A stretch of DNA of 51,175 nt from an uncultured Caryophanales bacterium (GCA_946409515.1 CAMJWS010000006.1:1-51175), one strand, 5' to 3'; positions 23,299 through 31,933 are shown, numbered from the stretch's first letter. The notes: a model not told the origin generated them from the sequence alone. Numbers and translations: made by a program.

Positions 23299-23871
23299 TT
23301 ATTTAATTAATTTACCGTAAACAGTACCAGCGCAGCCAGCAGCATTGCTTTCATCGGTGTCGATGTGGCAGGCTAAGGCGAAGTCATCTCTAACACGGAC
23401 AACGACATCACCAAAGACTAAACTTCTACCTGGGCAGTTAACTTCTAATTTAACGATTTGACCATTTTCAACACCGAATTCAGCGGCATCAGCAGGTGTC
23501 ATATGAATATGACGTTTAGCAACGATGCAACCTTCCACTAATTCGAGTTCACCAGCAGGACCAACTAACTTGATACCTGGGGTACCAGCTAAATCACCAG
23601 ATTCTCTAATGACGGCTGGAACACCTAATGTACGAGCATCAGTAGCACTGACTTCGACTTGACCAGCTTTTCTGAAAGGTCCGAGGATGGAAACATTAGC
23701 AATTGTTTTCTTTGGACCGACGATGTCTAAACGTGAGAAGCTGACGAATTGACCTGGTTGAGATAATGGCGCTCTAACTTCTAACTTAGCATCAGCGCCA
23801 AATAATATTTTGAATTGTTCTTCTGTCACGTGGATGTGACGAGCACTTGTTTCAACTAAAATTTCTTTCAT
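23299..23871 (-). CDS. pduL: Phosphate propanoyl/acetyltransferase PduL
   Basis: It converts acyl-CoA to acyl-phosphate. The 190-residue protein holds two halves, each with the ARHIHVT or KRHIHMTP zinc His motif (about 11-16 and 119-125), plus CHIDTDESNAAG near the C-terminus. In acetogenic and fermentative organisms a stand-alone PduL replaces Pta for ATP generation from acetyl-CoA; no microcompartment shell genes or encapsulation extension are visible. An AAGG lies close to the ATG. Confidence 0.93.
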   Translation of the reverse strand: MKEILVETSARHIHVTEEQFKILFGADAKLEVRAPLSQPGQFVSFSRLDIVGPKKTIANVSILGPFRKAGQVEVSATDARTLGVPAVIRESGDLAGTPGIKLVGPAGELELVEGCIVAKRHIHMTPADAAEFGVENGQIVKLEVNCPGRSLVFGDVVVRVRDDFALACHIDTDESNAAGCAGTVYGKLIK

Positions 23872-24000
23872 GAAATTGCCTTCTTTCTTGCGAATAGTAT
23901 TCTATCAAAGTTCTTATTATTATTCATTAAAAATGAAAATTATTTTATTTTTTGTTGCAATAATCTTTTTTGTGTGCAAAATTAAGGCGAGGAAAAAGAA

Positions 24001-25431
24001 ATGGAAGAAATCGTTGAAGAATTATTAACTAATCGTATACTTGCCGCTGTTAAGAATCGCAACGCTAAAGAACTTAAGGAAATATTCGAAGTTACTCCTA
24101 ACATCGATATTGCGGAAGCCTTAGACGAAGTCGACGACGCTGCTGTTTTTCTTTATATCTTTAGAACAGTTAATAGTGAATACACTAGTGATTTCTTCAC
24201 CGAATTAACCAATGAACAGCAAGAAATGATCATTAATGCTTTCACTGATAAGCAATTAATTGAATTATTAGATAACTCCTTCGCTGACGATATCGTTGAT
24301 GCATTGGAAGAGATGCCTGCTAATGTCGTGGCAAGAGTGCTTAAAGCATGCCCTGCTGATTTAAGAAAAGACGTCAATAACCTTTTAAACTACAAAGATA
24401 ACACTGCTGGTTCAGTCATGACCACCGAGTATCTTGATATGAAAGATACCTTAACAGTCAAAGAAGCTTTAAAGATTATTCGTCAACGTGGTAAAGATGC
24501 AGAAACTGTTTATACAGTCTTCGTCAGAGACTCTAAACGTAACCTTATGGGCACCATTAACTTGGATGATTTAATCTTCGCTAAAGATGATGAAGTCTTA
24601 AGTGATGTCATGGACCGTGACTTTGTGACATGTAATGTTAATGATGACCAAGAAGAAGTTGCTAATATGTTCAAACGTTACGACCTTAATGCTATGGCGG
24701 TTGTGAACAATGAAAACAAGATCATTGGTATCATCACCATCGATGACGTGGTCGACATCATCGTTGAAGAAGCGACTGAAGATATCGCTCACTTAAACCA
24801 AATCTCTAACATGGATGAACCATACTTGAAGACTCCTGTCTATAAGCTGGTTTTAAAGTGTGTTCCTTGGATTGTTGTTTTGATGGTTTTACAAGTGTTC
24901 TCAACATTAGTTCTTTCTAAATTCCAAAACGCTATGCAAGTGTTTGCTATCTTACCTGTTTTAGTACCATTATTAACTGACGCAGGTGGTAATGCTGGCG
25001 GTCAAACCACTACCCTTATCGTTCGTTCTATCTCTTTGGATGAATTTGGAAGAGGCGATTTCAAACGCGCTGTATGGAAAGAATTTAGAGTCGCGCTTTG
25101 TATCGCAGTCATTATTTCAGTATTCGCTTTTGGTTTATTAATGTTAGAAATGGCTGTCGGCATTGCTGATGTGACCGGTCCTGCTGAAGCTCTTCATGTT
25201 AACAAGATTACAGCAATGTTAGTCACTGCTTCTTTAGTTGCTTGTACACTATTTTCAACAATGTTAGTAGCAAGACTCGTGGCATGTATGTTCCCATTCT
25301 TAGCCAAGAAGTTAAAACTTGATCCTGCTGTTGTTTGTGGTCCTTTCAACACCACAATCGTTGATGTTATTTCCTTATTAGTTTATTTCACTCTCTGGAC
25401 ATTCGTGTTCAGTCATATGTTAGGTCTTTAA
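24001..25431 (+). CDS. mgtE: Magnesium transporter MgtE
   Basis: The 476-residue channel has an N-terminal MgtE domain (about 25-130), two CBS domains (about 135-265) that sense magnesium, and five membrane helices (about 285-475) with the PLLTDAGGNAGGQ pore signature. A GAGGAAAA site precedes the ATG. The 129 bp upstream region has no M-box (ykoK) riboswitch. The gtrA-like gene follows after 3 nt and is probably cotranscribed. Confidence 0.96.
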   Translation: MEEIVEELLTNRILAAVKNRNAKELKEIFEVTPNIDIAEALDEVDDAAVFLYIFRTVNSEYTSDFFTELTNEQQEMIINAFTDKQLIELLDNSFADDIVDALEEMPANVVARVLKACPADLRKDVNNLLNYKDNTAGSVMTTEYLDMKDTLTVKEALKIIRQRGKDAETVYTVFVRDSKRNLMGTINLDDLIFAKDDEVLSDVMDRDFVTCNVNDDQEEVANMFKRYDLNAMAVVNNENKIIGIITIDDVVDIIVEEATEDIAHLNQISNMDEPYLKTPVYKLVLKCVPWIVVLMVLQVFSTLVLSKFQNAMQVFAILPVLVPLLTDAGGNAGGQTTTLIVRSISLDEFGRGDFKRAVWKEFRVALCIAVIISVFAFGLLMLEMAVGIADVTGPAEALHVNKITAMLVTASLVACTLFSTMLVARLVACMFPFLAKKLKLDPAVVCGPFNTTIVDVISLLVYFTLWTFVFSHMLGL

Positions 25432-25434
25432 TTT

Positions 25435-25953
25435 ATGAATAAAAAAGAAAACATGTGGGAACTAGTTAAGTTCCTAATAACTGGGGTTGTTTGCGCTGCT
25501 GCAGACTATTTAACCACCTCACTTTTCTTAAGAATATGTGCAGGAATCCCTAGTAGCGTTGCGCAATCCGCAATCTCATTATTAGCGGGTTTTATCGTCG
25601 GTGTTATTTTAAACTACATTTTATCCACTTACTGGGTGTTTAAAGGCAAGCAAGATAAAGCGGTTACTAAGTCCACTAAGTTTATTGTTTTATTCATCAT
25701 CTTTAGTGCGATTGCTTATGGTTTAAGCTTTGTCACATATGAGGGATGTAGAATTTTATTCTCTCACGCGCCTGGAGTGAATATTAATGAATGTAGTATC
25801 GACTACATCTTAAAGTTCCAATTCTGGGGAGACTTAGTCTTCTGGCTTTATACAGTGGCGTTTATCTTAAAAACACTCGTTGGTTTAGTTTGGAATTATT
25901 TCACTAGAAAATACATTCTCTACAAGCGTAAACCAGAACAAGTTCAAGAGTAA
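25435..25953 (+). CDS. GtrA-family membrane protein
   Basis: This 172-residue protein has four hydrophobic helices typical of GtrA, with FLITGVVCAAADY at the start and the FxGNY-like WNYFTRKYI near the end. GtrA proteins are thought to help move lipid-linked sugars across the membrane. The gene starts 3 nt after mgtE with a poor Shine-Dalgarno site. A second GtrA domain is fused to the glycosyltransferase downstream. Confidence 0.88.
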   Translation: MNKKENMWELVKFLITGVVCAAADYLTTSLFLRICAGIPSSVAQSAISLLAGFIVGVILNYILSTYWVFKGKQDKAVTKSTKFIVLFIIFSAIAYGLSFVTYEGCRILFSHAPGVNINECSIDYILKFQFWGDLVFWLYTVAFILKTLVGLVWNYFTRKYILYKRKPEQVQE

Positions 25954-25978
25954 ACATTTCAATATAGTTAGTAAAAAT

Positions 25979-26009
25979 CAGCACTTTTCTTGAGAAAATG
26001 CTGTTTTTT
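25979..26009 (+). terminator. Terminator of mgtE-gtrA
   Basis: A CAGCA-c-TTTTC/GAAAA-TGCTG stem is followed by TTTTTTA. Confidence 0.8.
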
Positions 26010-26032
26010 AGTTATATTTAAGGTCATAAGAA

Positions 26033-26038
26033 TAGTAT
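26033..26038 (+). promoter_or_regulatory. Leaderless -10 box of the GT2-GtrA gene
   Basis: TAGTAT ends 6 nt before the ATG at 26045. No Shine-Dalgarno site is present. Confidence 0.6.
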
Positions 26039-26044
26039 TGAGCT

Positions 26045-27112
26045 ATGAAACTTAGAGTGGCCCTAGTCCCATCTTACGAACCAGATGCTGTTTTGTTAGA
26101 TGTCGTCAAAGAACTTTTAACAAACTCTTTTACTGTGGTCGTAGTCAATGATGGCAGTGGTCCAGATTATGACAAAGTCTTCTCTAGACTTCCCAAAGAA
26201 GTCCACTACTTATCATATGAAACTAATCATGGAAAAGGCTATGCCTTAAAGCATGGTTTGAAATACATCAGAGATAATTTCCAAGATTGCATTGTTGTGA
26301 CTTTGGATTCAGATGGACAGCACAAAGTTAGCGACGCTATTAGAATTTGTGAAGAATGTGAAAATCACGAAGAAAACACTTTAGTGTTAGGTAGTCGTAT
26401 CTTTGACAAGAAAGCACCATTTAAGAGTCGTTTTGGTAATTTCATGGCGAGATTATCGTTCTTAATTTCCACTCGCCATAAGATTTACGATACACAAACT
26501 GGTTTAAGAGCCTTTGATTATGCTTTATTGGATAGAATGATCGAGATTAAAGGTGACCGTTATGAATATGAAATGAATGTCTTATTAGACATGATTAGAA
26601 ATAACGTATCCGTTAAAGAGGTAAAGATTGAAACCATATATATCGATAATAACGCTGGCACTCACTACAATCCTTTTAAGGATACAATGAGAATTCTTTT
26701 CGAAGTCTTGAAGTTTTCCCTTTCCTCTTTAGTTGGCTTTGGTGTTGATTTTGCCTTATTCGCATTATTTACTTGGTTAGCCAAAACATACTTCATCGAT
26801 CCTACCACTAATGCGTGGCAATACTGGATTATTGGATGTAATATTGCCGCAAGAATCATCAGTGCATCTGTTAATTTCACTCTTAATTACATCTTTGTTT
26901 TTAGGAGCAAAAAGAAAGTATGGAAAGCATTACTACAATATGCTGGTCTTGCTATATTCATTTTAACAATCAATACATCACTAGTGTGGTTATTGGTAAC
27001 TAAAGCTGGTATGTACGAAGTACTTGCGAAGATTATTGTAGAAGGTACAATGTTTATAGTTAGTTGGGTTATTCAAAGACTATTTGTCTTTAGAAAGAAG
27101 AGAAAAGAGTGA
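26045..27112 (+). CDS. GT2 glycosyltransferase fused to a GtrA domain
   Basis: The N-terminal half is a polyprenyl-phosphate-type GT2 glycosyltransferase, with VVVNDGSG (about residue 34), the metal site LDSDGQH (about 87) and DTQTGLRAF (about 150). The C-terminal half (about 225-355) holds four hydrophobic helices like GtrA. Such fusions would transfer a sugar to undecaprenyl phosphate and help flip it. The next gene starts by GTG inside its last codons, so they form an operon. The promoter has a -10 6 nt from the ATG. Confidence 0.9.
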   Translation: MKLRVALVPSYEPDAVLLDVVKELLTNSFTVVVVNDGSGPDYDKVFSRLPKEVHYLSYETNHGKGYALKHGLKYIRDNFQDCIVVTLDSDGQHKVSDAIRICEECENHEENTLVLGSRIFDKKAPFKSRFGNFMARLSFLISTRHKIYDTQTGLRAFDYALLDRMIEIKGDRYEYEMNVLLDMIRNNVSVKEVKIETIYIDNNAGTHYNPFKDTMRILFEVLKFSLSSLVGFGVDFALFALFTWLAKTYFIDPTTNAWQYWIIGCNIAARIISASVNFTLNYIFVFRSKKKVWKALLQYAGLAIFILTINTSLVWLLVTKAGMYEVLAKIIVEGTMFIVSWVIQRLFVFRKKRKE

Positions 27113-28269
27113 AGAAATTAGTTTTACCAATCATCTTTACTGTTGTAGGCGTTTGTTTCACTACCTACTCTTTTCTCGATACTTTTATTATCGTAAAGAA
27201 CGCAAAAGAAGTAGATATTGACCACAACAGTAGTTTCTCATTTGGCACGCCATCATCTTCTAAGCCGTCTACTTCTTCAAGTAGTAACAATACCAGTTCT
27301 TCTAGCAACAATACCAGTTCTTCTAGCAATAACAGTAGTTCTTCATATAATTCTTCTAGTAGTAACAATGGCGGCCAGAGTTCCGTTCCGGTTGCTAATA
27401 AATATTATGAGAATTTAACAACCGAACAAATTGCGGCTTTATTTACTCCTGAAAAAGTATTTAGAGAAGGAGAACACTATTCTGATCCCGATATTTATAT
27501 CGATATCACCACCCATAGAGATGATGCTGATACAACGACATACTATGTTGCTGACATAAGAATTAATTCTCTTGGTTATTTAAAAACCGCCTTAGCGAAA
27601 GATAAATATGGTATGCATATCAAGGAAAAAACAAGTGATATTTGCAAACGTAAAAATGGTATCTTAGCGATTAACGGCGATACATATGGTGAACAAGAAG
27701 GCGGTTTCGTCGTCAGAAACGGTGTGCCATTAAGAGAGACTAAGAATCTCAATCGTATGAGAGGCACCACTTCTAAAGCAGAAGACTTAATCATCCGTGG
27801 AGATGGTACTTTCGCGGTTATTGATGAAAGATATACTTCTTTTGAAGAAGTAACCGCACAAAACCCATGGCAAGTTTTCTCATTTGGTCCAGCATTAGTT
27901 AAAAGTAACGAAGTCGCTGTTAATGAAAACGAAGAAGTTGGTATTGCGTTAGGTGGTAATAGAAATCAAAGATGTGCGATTGGTATTATTTCTCCTTGCC
28001 ACTACTGCTTTGTTGTTTCTGATGGTAGAAATAACGAAAGTAGAGGTATCTCATTATTTAATTTAGGAAAAATTATGAAAGAGTTGCACTGTGAAACTGC
28101 TTATAACCTCGATGGAGGTGGCTCCGCGACAATGTATCTTGATGACGGAACAGGCAACGCAAATGGATTAGGACAATTAGTGAATACGCCAGGTCAGCTA
28201 GAAGGCGATTCAACAGTTAAACAAAGAGAGGTGAGCGACATTGTTTATATCGGAAAGAATCAAGCGTAA
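27109..28269 (+). CDS. Membrane-anchored phosphodiester glycosidase (NAGPA domain)
   Basis: The 386-residue protein has a signal-anchor helix (about 4-28), a serine/asparagine-rich linker (about 44-90) and a NAGPA domain with AINGDTYG (about 183), FSFGPALV and NLDGGGSATMYL (about 337). These domains cleave GlcNAc or sugar phosphodiesters in eukaryotes and cell-envelope polymers in bacteria. The start is GTG, overlapping the GT2 stop by 4 nt. Neighbours point to a role in surface sugar processing outside the membrane. Confidence 0.88.
   Translation: MKKLVLPIIFTVVGVCFTTYSFLDTFIIVKNAKEVDIDHNSSFSFGTPSSSKPSTSSSSNNTSSSSNNTSSSSNNSSSSYNSSSSNNGGQSSVPVANKYYENLTTEQIAALFTPEKVFREGEHYSDPDIYIDITTHRDDADTTTYYVADIRINSLGYLKTALAKDKYGMHIKEKTSDICKRKNGILAINGDTYGEQEGGFVVRNGVPLRETKNLNRMRGTTSKAEDLIIRGDGTFAVIDERYTSFEEVTAQNPWQVFSFGPALVKSNEVAVNENEEVGIALGGNRNQRCAIGIISPCHYCFVVSDGRNNESRGISLFNLGKIMKELHCETAYNLDGGGSATMYLDDGTGNANGLGQLVNTPGQLEGDSTVKQREVSDIVYIGKNQA
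27292..27333 (+). repeat. Tandem 21 bp coding repeat (TSSSSNN)
   Basis: Two adjacent 21 bp units, 19 of 21 bases identical, code for TSSSSNN in the linker. Flanking codons repeat the Ser/Asn theme imperfectly. Such minisatellites can change length by slippage. Confidence 0.75.
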
Positions 28270-28690
28270 CACCTTGAGGACTGCCTTTATCTATATTGGC
28301 ATAACGATATTCGTTGGCCTTTTTGGTGGTATTTATGAAATGTTCAGCAATAATGTCTTCTCTCCTGCCATGTATTTAGCGTGGATTATCCCATGTGCAT
28401 TAGGCGCGTTTGTATACCTAGCCCTGGCTTTTCTTCCTTTGGAAAAAGTTCCAGGGATGCTTACTGCGTGTGTATATAACTTCGGTGTCGCAATGCTCAC
28501 TATTCGTTCAATTTTTATTGGGGTTATCGAGATTTATGGCACCACTAATAAAATGATGCTCACTATTTATACAGTCTTATCAATCATCTTCCTTGTAATA
28601 GGAGGAGCGGCCTATCTAGGAATTTTCATCTATTCGTTCATAGAGACGAGGAAGCATAAAAAAAGAAAAAATAATGAAGAGGTGCTATAA
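28241..28690 (+). CDS. Four-helix membrane protein, unknown
   Basis: This 149-residue protein has four hydrophobic helices (about 15-32, 42-65, 75-95, 102-130) and a basic tail KHKKRKNNEE. I recognise no family. The start is TTG at 28241, 7 nt after the Shine-Dalgarno site GAGGTGA, inside the end of the glycosidase gene (29 nt overlap). The overlap suggests coupled translation and a linked job. Its stop lies in the loop of the terminator. Confidence 0.75.
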   Translation: MFISERIKRNTLRTAFIYIGITIFVGLFGGIYEMFSNNVFSPAMYLAWIIPCALGAFVYLALAFLPLEKVPGMLTACVYNFGVAMLTIRSIFIGVIEIYGTTNKMMLTIYTVLSIIFLVIGGAAYLGIFIYSFIETRKHKKRKNNEEVL

Positions 28691-28706
28691 AAAACCTCTT
28701 TTATTT
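28677..28706 (+). terminator. Terminator of the glycosyltransferase operon
   Basis: AAGAGGT/ACCTCTT (7 bp stem) is followed by TTTATTTT; the stop codon lies in the loop. Confidence 0.75.
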
Positions 28707-28753
28707 TGAAGATAATAATTCTAAAATTAAAGTACATAAAAGGAGACTTTATA

Positions 28754-29278
28754 ATGAAAAAAGTTTTAAAATTTGCTCCACTTTGCGCATTGCTTTTAGC
28801 TATTGTCGCATTTATTCTTCTATTTGCAACTCACAGTGTTGAGTATGCTAACGGAAGCCTCAAAGGCTGGTATGATGGTCCAGCTGCTTTATTTGGCAAA
28901 GGCCAAAGTTTAGGTGCTTGGGGTGGCATCAGTATCGTCGGCGAATTTGAAGGAAAGGCCGCATGGAATGCTATTCTTGCTTTCATTTTCATCATTATTG
29001 CTTTAGTCGCTTTATTAATTAGCGCCGTCATGGTCTTTGTTAAGATCAAAGCTTTAGAAAAGTTCGGTGGTCTCATCGCTCTCATCGCTGGTGGCTTATT
29101 ATTAGTCGCCGGTATCTTCATCTTCTTCACACTTCCTGCTTTCTTCAGTGCGAATGAATTAGGTGATACAAAGAACTTTGCTTTAGGCGCCGGATGGGTT
29201 GTCGCAGCTATTCTCGCTATTCTTGGCGGTGTTGCTTCTGCTTGCCCAGCTGTCTTAGCTTTAGTCGAAAAGAAATAA
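28754..29278 (+). CDS. Four-helix membrane protein, unknown
   Basis: This 174-residue protein has a signal-like first helix, an extracytoplasmic loop of about 40 residues rich in Gly and Trp, and three more helices ending in a short basic tail. I recognise no family. The chosen start (28754) has an AAAGGAG Shine-Dalgarno site 8 nt upstream; the upstream in-frame ATG at 28706 lies in the previous terminator. The codon choice looks smoother and richer in Gly/Ala than its neighbours, as in highly expressed proteins. Confidence 0.75.
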   Translation: MKKVLKFAPLCALLLAIVAFILLFATHSVEYANGSLKGWYDGPAALFGKGQSLGAWGGISIVGEFEGKAAWNAILAFIFIIIALVALLISAVMVFVKIKALEKFGGLIALIAGGLLLVAGIFIFFTLPAFFSANELGDTKNFALGAGWVVAAILAILGGVASACPAVLALVEKK

Positions 29279-29299
29279 TTAAATAATTAATTAACAATA

Positions 29300-29325
29300 A
29301 AGAGTGTCAAAACGGCACTCTTTTT
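29300..29325 (+). terminator. Terminator of the 28754 gene
   Basis: A 7 bp stem AAGAGTG/CACTCTT is followed by TTTT. Confidence 0.8.
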
Positions 29326-29343
29326 GTTTTGTTTATTTTCTAC

Positions 29344-29373
29344 TTGTTTTTTATATCCTTATTATTTTACAAT
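29344..29373 (+). promoter_or_regulatory. Promoter of tRNA-Leu(GAG)
   Basis: TTGTTT at 29344-29349 and TACAAT at 29368-29373 are separated by 18 nt; the tRNA begins 16 nt later. Confidence 0.5.
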
Positions 29374-29389
29374 AATCAAGCAGTTTGAT

Positions 29390-29474
29390 GCGCGAGTGGC
29401 GGAACTGGTAGACGCGTACGTTTGAGGGGCGTATAGGATTCCCTGTGTGAGTTCGATTCTCATCTCGCGCACCA
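29390..29474 (+). tRNA. tRNA-Leu(GAG)
   Basis: This is an 85 nt class II tRNA with a perfect acceptor GCGCGAG/CTCGCGC, D-loop, variable arm, T-loop TTCGATT and an encoded CCA. The anticodon loop TTGAGGG gives GAG. Confidence 0.95.
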
Positions 29475-29484
29475 TTAGATAATT

Positions 29485-29510
29485 ACTCCAACGATTTGTT
29501 GGAGTTTTTA
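29485..29510 (+). terminator. Terminator of tRNA-Leu(GAG)
   Basis: An 8 bp ACTCCAAC/GTTGGAGT stem is followed by TTTT. Confidence 0.85.
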
Positions 29511-29515
29511 TTTAC

Positions 29516-29541
29516 AAAAAAGACCCCGATTTCTCGAGGCC
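29516..29541 (-). terminator. Terminator of the M3 peptidase gene
   Basis: On the minus strand an 8 bp stem GGCCTCGA/TCGGGGTC (with G-U pairs) is followed by six T. Confidence 0.8.
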
Positions 29542-29547
29542 TTAGTT

Positions 29548-31257
29548 TTACATCTTCGTGGTATCGAAACCTTTAAGAACTTTAGTTAATGGTTTGATGA
29601 CCTTACGGACATTACCATCAATGAATGGGTTTCTTAAGTGGTTTCTTTCTAAGAGTTCTAAGAATGGATATTTACCACCCATCTTACAGAGCTTGATATA
29701 TTTCTTCCATGTCTTTTCGTGGTTCTTCATGTTCTCAACAGCGAATTGGAAGGCCACTACTTGGGCTAAGGTGTAATCGATGTAATAGAATGGGGAGCCG
29801 AAGATATGGCTTTGTCTCATCCACCATGTACCTTTGTTTAAGGTTGGGCATTCATCATACTTCTTATGTGGAGTATAACGGGATTCGATTTCCTTATAAG
29901 CCGCACATCTTTCTTCATGAGTGGCGTTTGGATGTTCATAAACCCAGTGTTGGAACTCATCAATGGTAATACCATATGGTAAGAATTCAATAGAATCAGC
30001 GAGATGAGCGTATTTATATTTTTCAGCATCTTTACCGAAGAAACCATCCATATATGGCCAGGCAAAGAATTCCATACTCATAGAGTGGATTTCACAAGCT
30101 TCTAATGTTGGGTTCATAAGTTCTGGAACTTTTATACCACTACTTAAGTAGGCTTGGAAAGCGTGACCACCTTCATGGCACAAGACATTAACGTCACCAG
30201 ATGTACCATTGAAGTTAGAGAAGATAAATGGAGATTTATAATCTGGGAAATAGGTGCAATAACCACCTGGGGCTTTACCTTTTCTGGCTTCAAGATCCAT
30301 GAGTTCGTATTTGACCATGAAGTCGAAGAATTCTTTACTTTCTTTGCCTAAAGATGAATACATCTTTTGGGCTTGGTCCACTAAATATTTTGGATCACCT
30401 GCTGGTTTTGGATTACCACTCTTGAACATTAAGTTATAGTCATAATATTGTGGTTTCTTAATACCAAGGTTTTTCATTTGTTGTTTGTAGAGTTTGTTAC
30501 AAACTGGGACAACTTCTCTAGCAATTTGTTCACGATACACTTTGACCATATCAGCGTTATAGTCAGTTCTACCTAAGTTATAGTAGCCTAATTCAACGAA
30601 TGACTTATAGCCAAGTTTCTTAGCCATAGTATCTCTTAATTTGACTAATTCACCGTATATTTCACCGATACGTTGTTCGTGTTCACCTAACCATTTATCC
30701 ATGGCTTTAGCAGCAGCTCTTCTTGTTTCTCTATCACTATCTTGTAAATATTTACCTAATTGAGATAGATTAAGTGTTTCGCCTCTAAATTCAATTTGCG
30801 CACTACCGAAAATTAAATCATATTCACTAGTGAGTTTATTTTGTTTAGCGAGTTCTGGCATGATCTTTTCATCAAATGTTTTTAATGATAAATCATATTT
30901 CTTAAACAAGAATGAACCGAATTTCTTTTCTAAATCCTTACGATATGGAGCTTCCGCTAAAACTTTAGTAACGGCTTGGCCGTATTTAGCAAATGTTGGA
31001 GAAACTTCATCTAAGTATTCTTGTGCTTTAGCGTATTCTGGATTGGTTGTATCGCAAGAATATAAGACATAGATGATAGATGTTTGTGTTTCAATTTCAC
31101 TATTGAACTTGTTGAGCTTTTTAATGATTTTGCTGGCTTCATCAGCATTGTTACAAGCTTTTAATTCGTTCACGAATTGTTCCATCTTTTTGATGAACTT
31201 TCTCATGTTAGGAATCACGAGTTTGTAATCACTGAACTTAATTGGTTCTTTTTTCAT
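29548..31257 (-). CDS. M3-family oligoendopeptidase (PepF-like)
   Basis: This 569-residue zinc metallopeptidase has the HEGGH motif (HExxH form, about residues 361-365) inside LCHEGGHAFQAYL, and the third ligand Glu in LEACEIHSMSMEF shortly after. It has no signal peptide and so degrades short peptides in the cytoplasm. The length is typical. It is monocistronic with its own terminator; the AGGAAT before the ATG is a usable Shine-Dalgarno site. Confidence 0.95.
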   Translation of the reverse strand: MKKEPIKFSDYKLVIPNMRKFIKKMEQFVNELKACNNADEASKIIKKLNKFNSEIETQTSIIYVLYSCDTTNPEYAKAQEYLDEVSPTFAKYGQAVTKVLAEAPYRKDLEKKFGSFLFKKYDLSLKTFDEKIMPELAKQNKLTSEYDLIFGSAQIEFRGETLNLSQLGKYLQDSDRETRRAAAKAMDKWLGEHEQRIGEIYGELVKLRDTMAKKLGYKSFVELGYYNLGRTDYNADMVKVYREQIAREVVPVCNKLYKQQMKNLGIKKPQYYDYNLMFKSGNPKPAGDPKYLVDQAQKMYSSLGKESKEFFDFMVKYELMDLEARKGKAPGGYCTYFPDYKSPFIFSNFNGTSGDVNVLCHEGGHAFQAYLSSGIKVPELMNPTLEACEIHSMSMEFFAWPYMDGFFGKDAEKYKYAHLADSIEFLPYGITIDEFQHWVYEHPNATHEERCAAYKEIESRYTPHKKYDECPTLNKGTWWMRQSHIFGSPFYYIDYTLAQVVAFQFAVENMKNHEKTWKKYIKLCKMGGKYPFLELLERNHLRNPFIDGNVRKVIKPLTKVLKGFDTTKM

Positions 31258-31312
31258 ACTTTATTCCTTCTTTCTTTTATATATACGGATAGATATATGC
31301 TTTGCTAATATG

Positions 31313-31367
31313 ATTGCTTTATTAATAAAAGCAACCACTTGGTGATTATTTTAAGGAAACCAAGTGG
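31313..31367 (-). terminator. Paired hairpins between lemA-like and M3 peptidase genes
   Basis: A perfect 9 bp inverted repeat CCACTTGGT/ACCAAGTGG (31335-31367) is followed on the minus strand by GCTTTTATTAATAAAGC (about 31313-31332). The second, T-rich hairpin is a plausible terminator of the lemA-like gene; the role of the first is unclear. The rest of this 139 bp gap is featureless. Confidence 0.4.
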
Positions 31368-31396
31368 CACTTACAAGTAAAACAAACTAGTTTTAT

Positions 31397-31927
31397 TTAC
31401 GAAATGATATCTTTTGTCTTTCTTTTTAATATCTTATAGATATAACGAGTGAGAAAGAATGAGATCCAGAAGTTATAGCCTAAGACATCGGCATTGTATA
31501 GAACAAGATGCTGACGATAGATCTTTTCTTGCTCGTCAATATTATTAGCAATCTCGAAAAAATCAGGGTCACTTGAGACCTTTTCATTATCTCTAGCGAC
31601 ATATAAGAAATATTCAGAGAGAGAGGTTAATAGATCCCTAGCAGCTTTTGCTTCTTCTCCGTTTTGGTGTTCGATAGCTTTTAAATCAAAATTAGCTAAC
31701 TCTTCGAGTTTTTTCTTATCGAGTTTAACACTATGCTTATTAAGTAAAGCAGCGAGTTTATCAATATTGTCTTTTTTGTTTGTAAGAATGAGGGATAAAT
31801 CGTGATCATGCTGCGAAAGAATGGATGAAAAAGAGACCACGAAAATCACATCGAGGAGAACAAAAACTAGATATGTGCCCACTAAAGCGATAGCGGTATT
31901 ACGGAGAATGAGGAGAAATAATTCCAT
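31397..31927 (-). CDS. LemA-like membrane protein
   Basis: The 176-residue protein has one N-terminal helix (about 5-30), then a helical soluble domain. Its C-terminal half carries a recognisable LemA-type pattern: LLTSLSEYFLYVARDNEKVSSDP, then ANNIDEQEKIYRQH and LYNADVLGYN. The match is weaker than in true LemA and the last helix is hydrophobic. LemA function is unresolved. The gene has an extended -10 TG-c-TAGAAT 6 nt before the ATG and no Shine-Dalgarno site. Confidence 0.65.
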   Translation of the reverse strand: MELFLLILRNTAIALVGTYLVFVLLDVIFVVSFSSILSQHDHDLSLILTNKKDNIDKLAALLNKHSVKLDKKKLEELANFDLKAIEHQNGEEAKAARDLLTSLSEYFLYVARDNEKVSSDPDFFEIANNIDEQEKIYRQHLVLYNADVLGYNFWISFFLTRYIYKILKRKTKDIIS

Positions 31928-31933
31928 AGAAGC

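Noticed and set aside
23872..24000. M-box magnesium riboswitch before mgtE
   Set aside because: The 129 bp intergenic stretch is AT-rich with no long pairing and no conserved motif.
27165..27368. Leucine/glutamate-rich open frame antisense to the serine linker
   Set aside because: It is the mirror of the Ser/Asn repeat of the glycosidase gene, has no Shine-Dalgarno site, and codon use is dictated by the other strand.
28831..29130. Antisense open frame over the membrane protein at 28754
   Set aside because: It is Met/Lys/Ala-rich low-complexity sequence mirrored from a hydrophobic gene and has no start signal.
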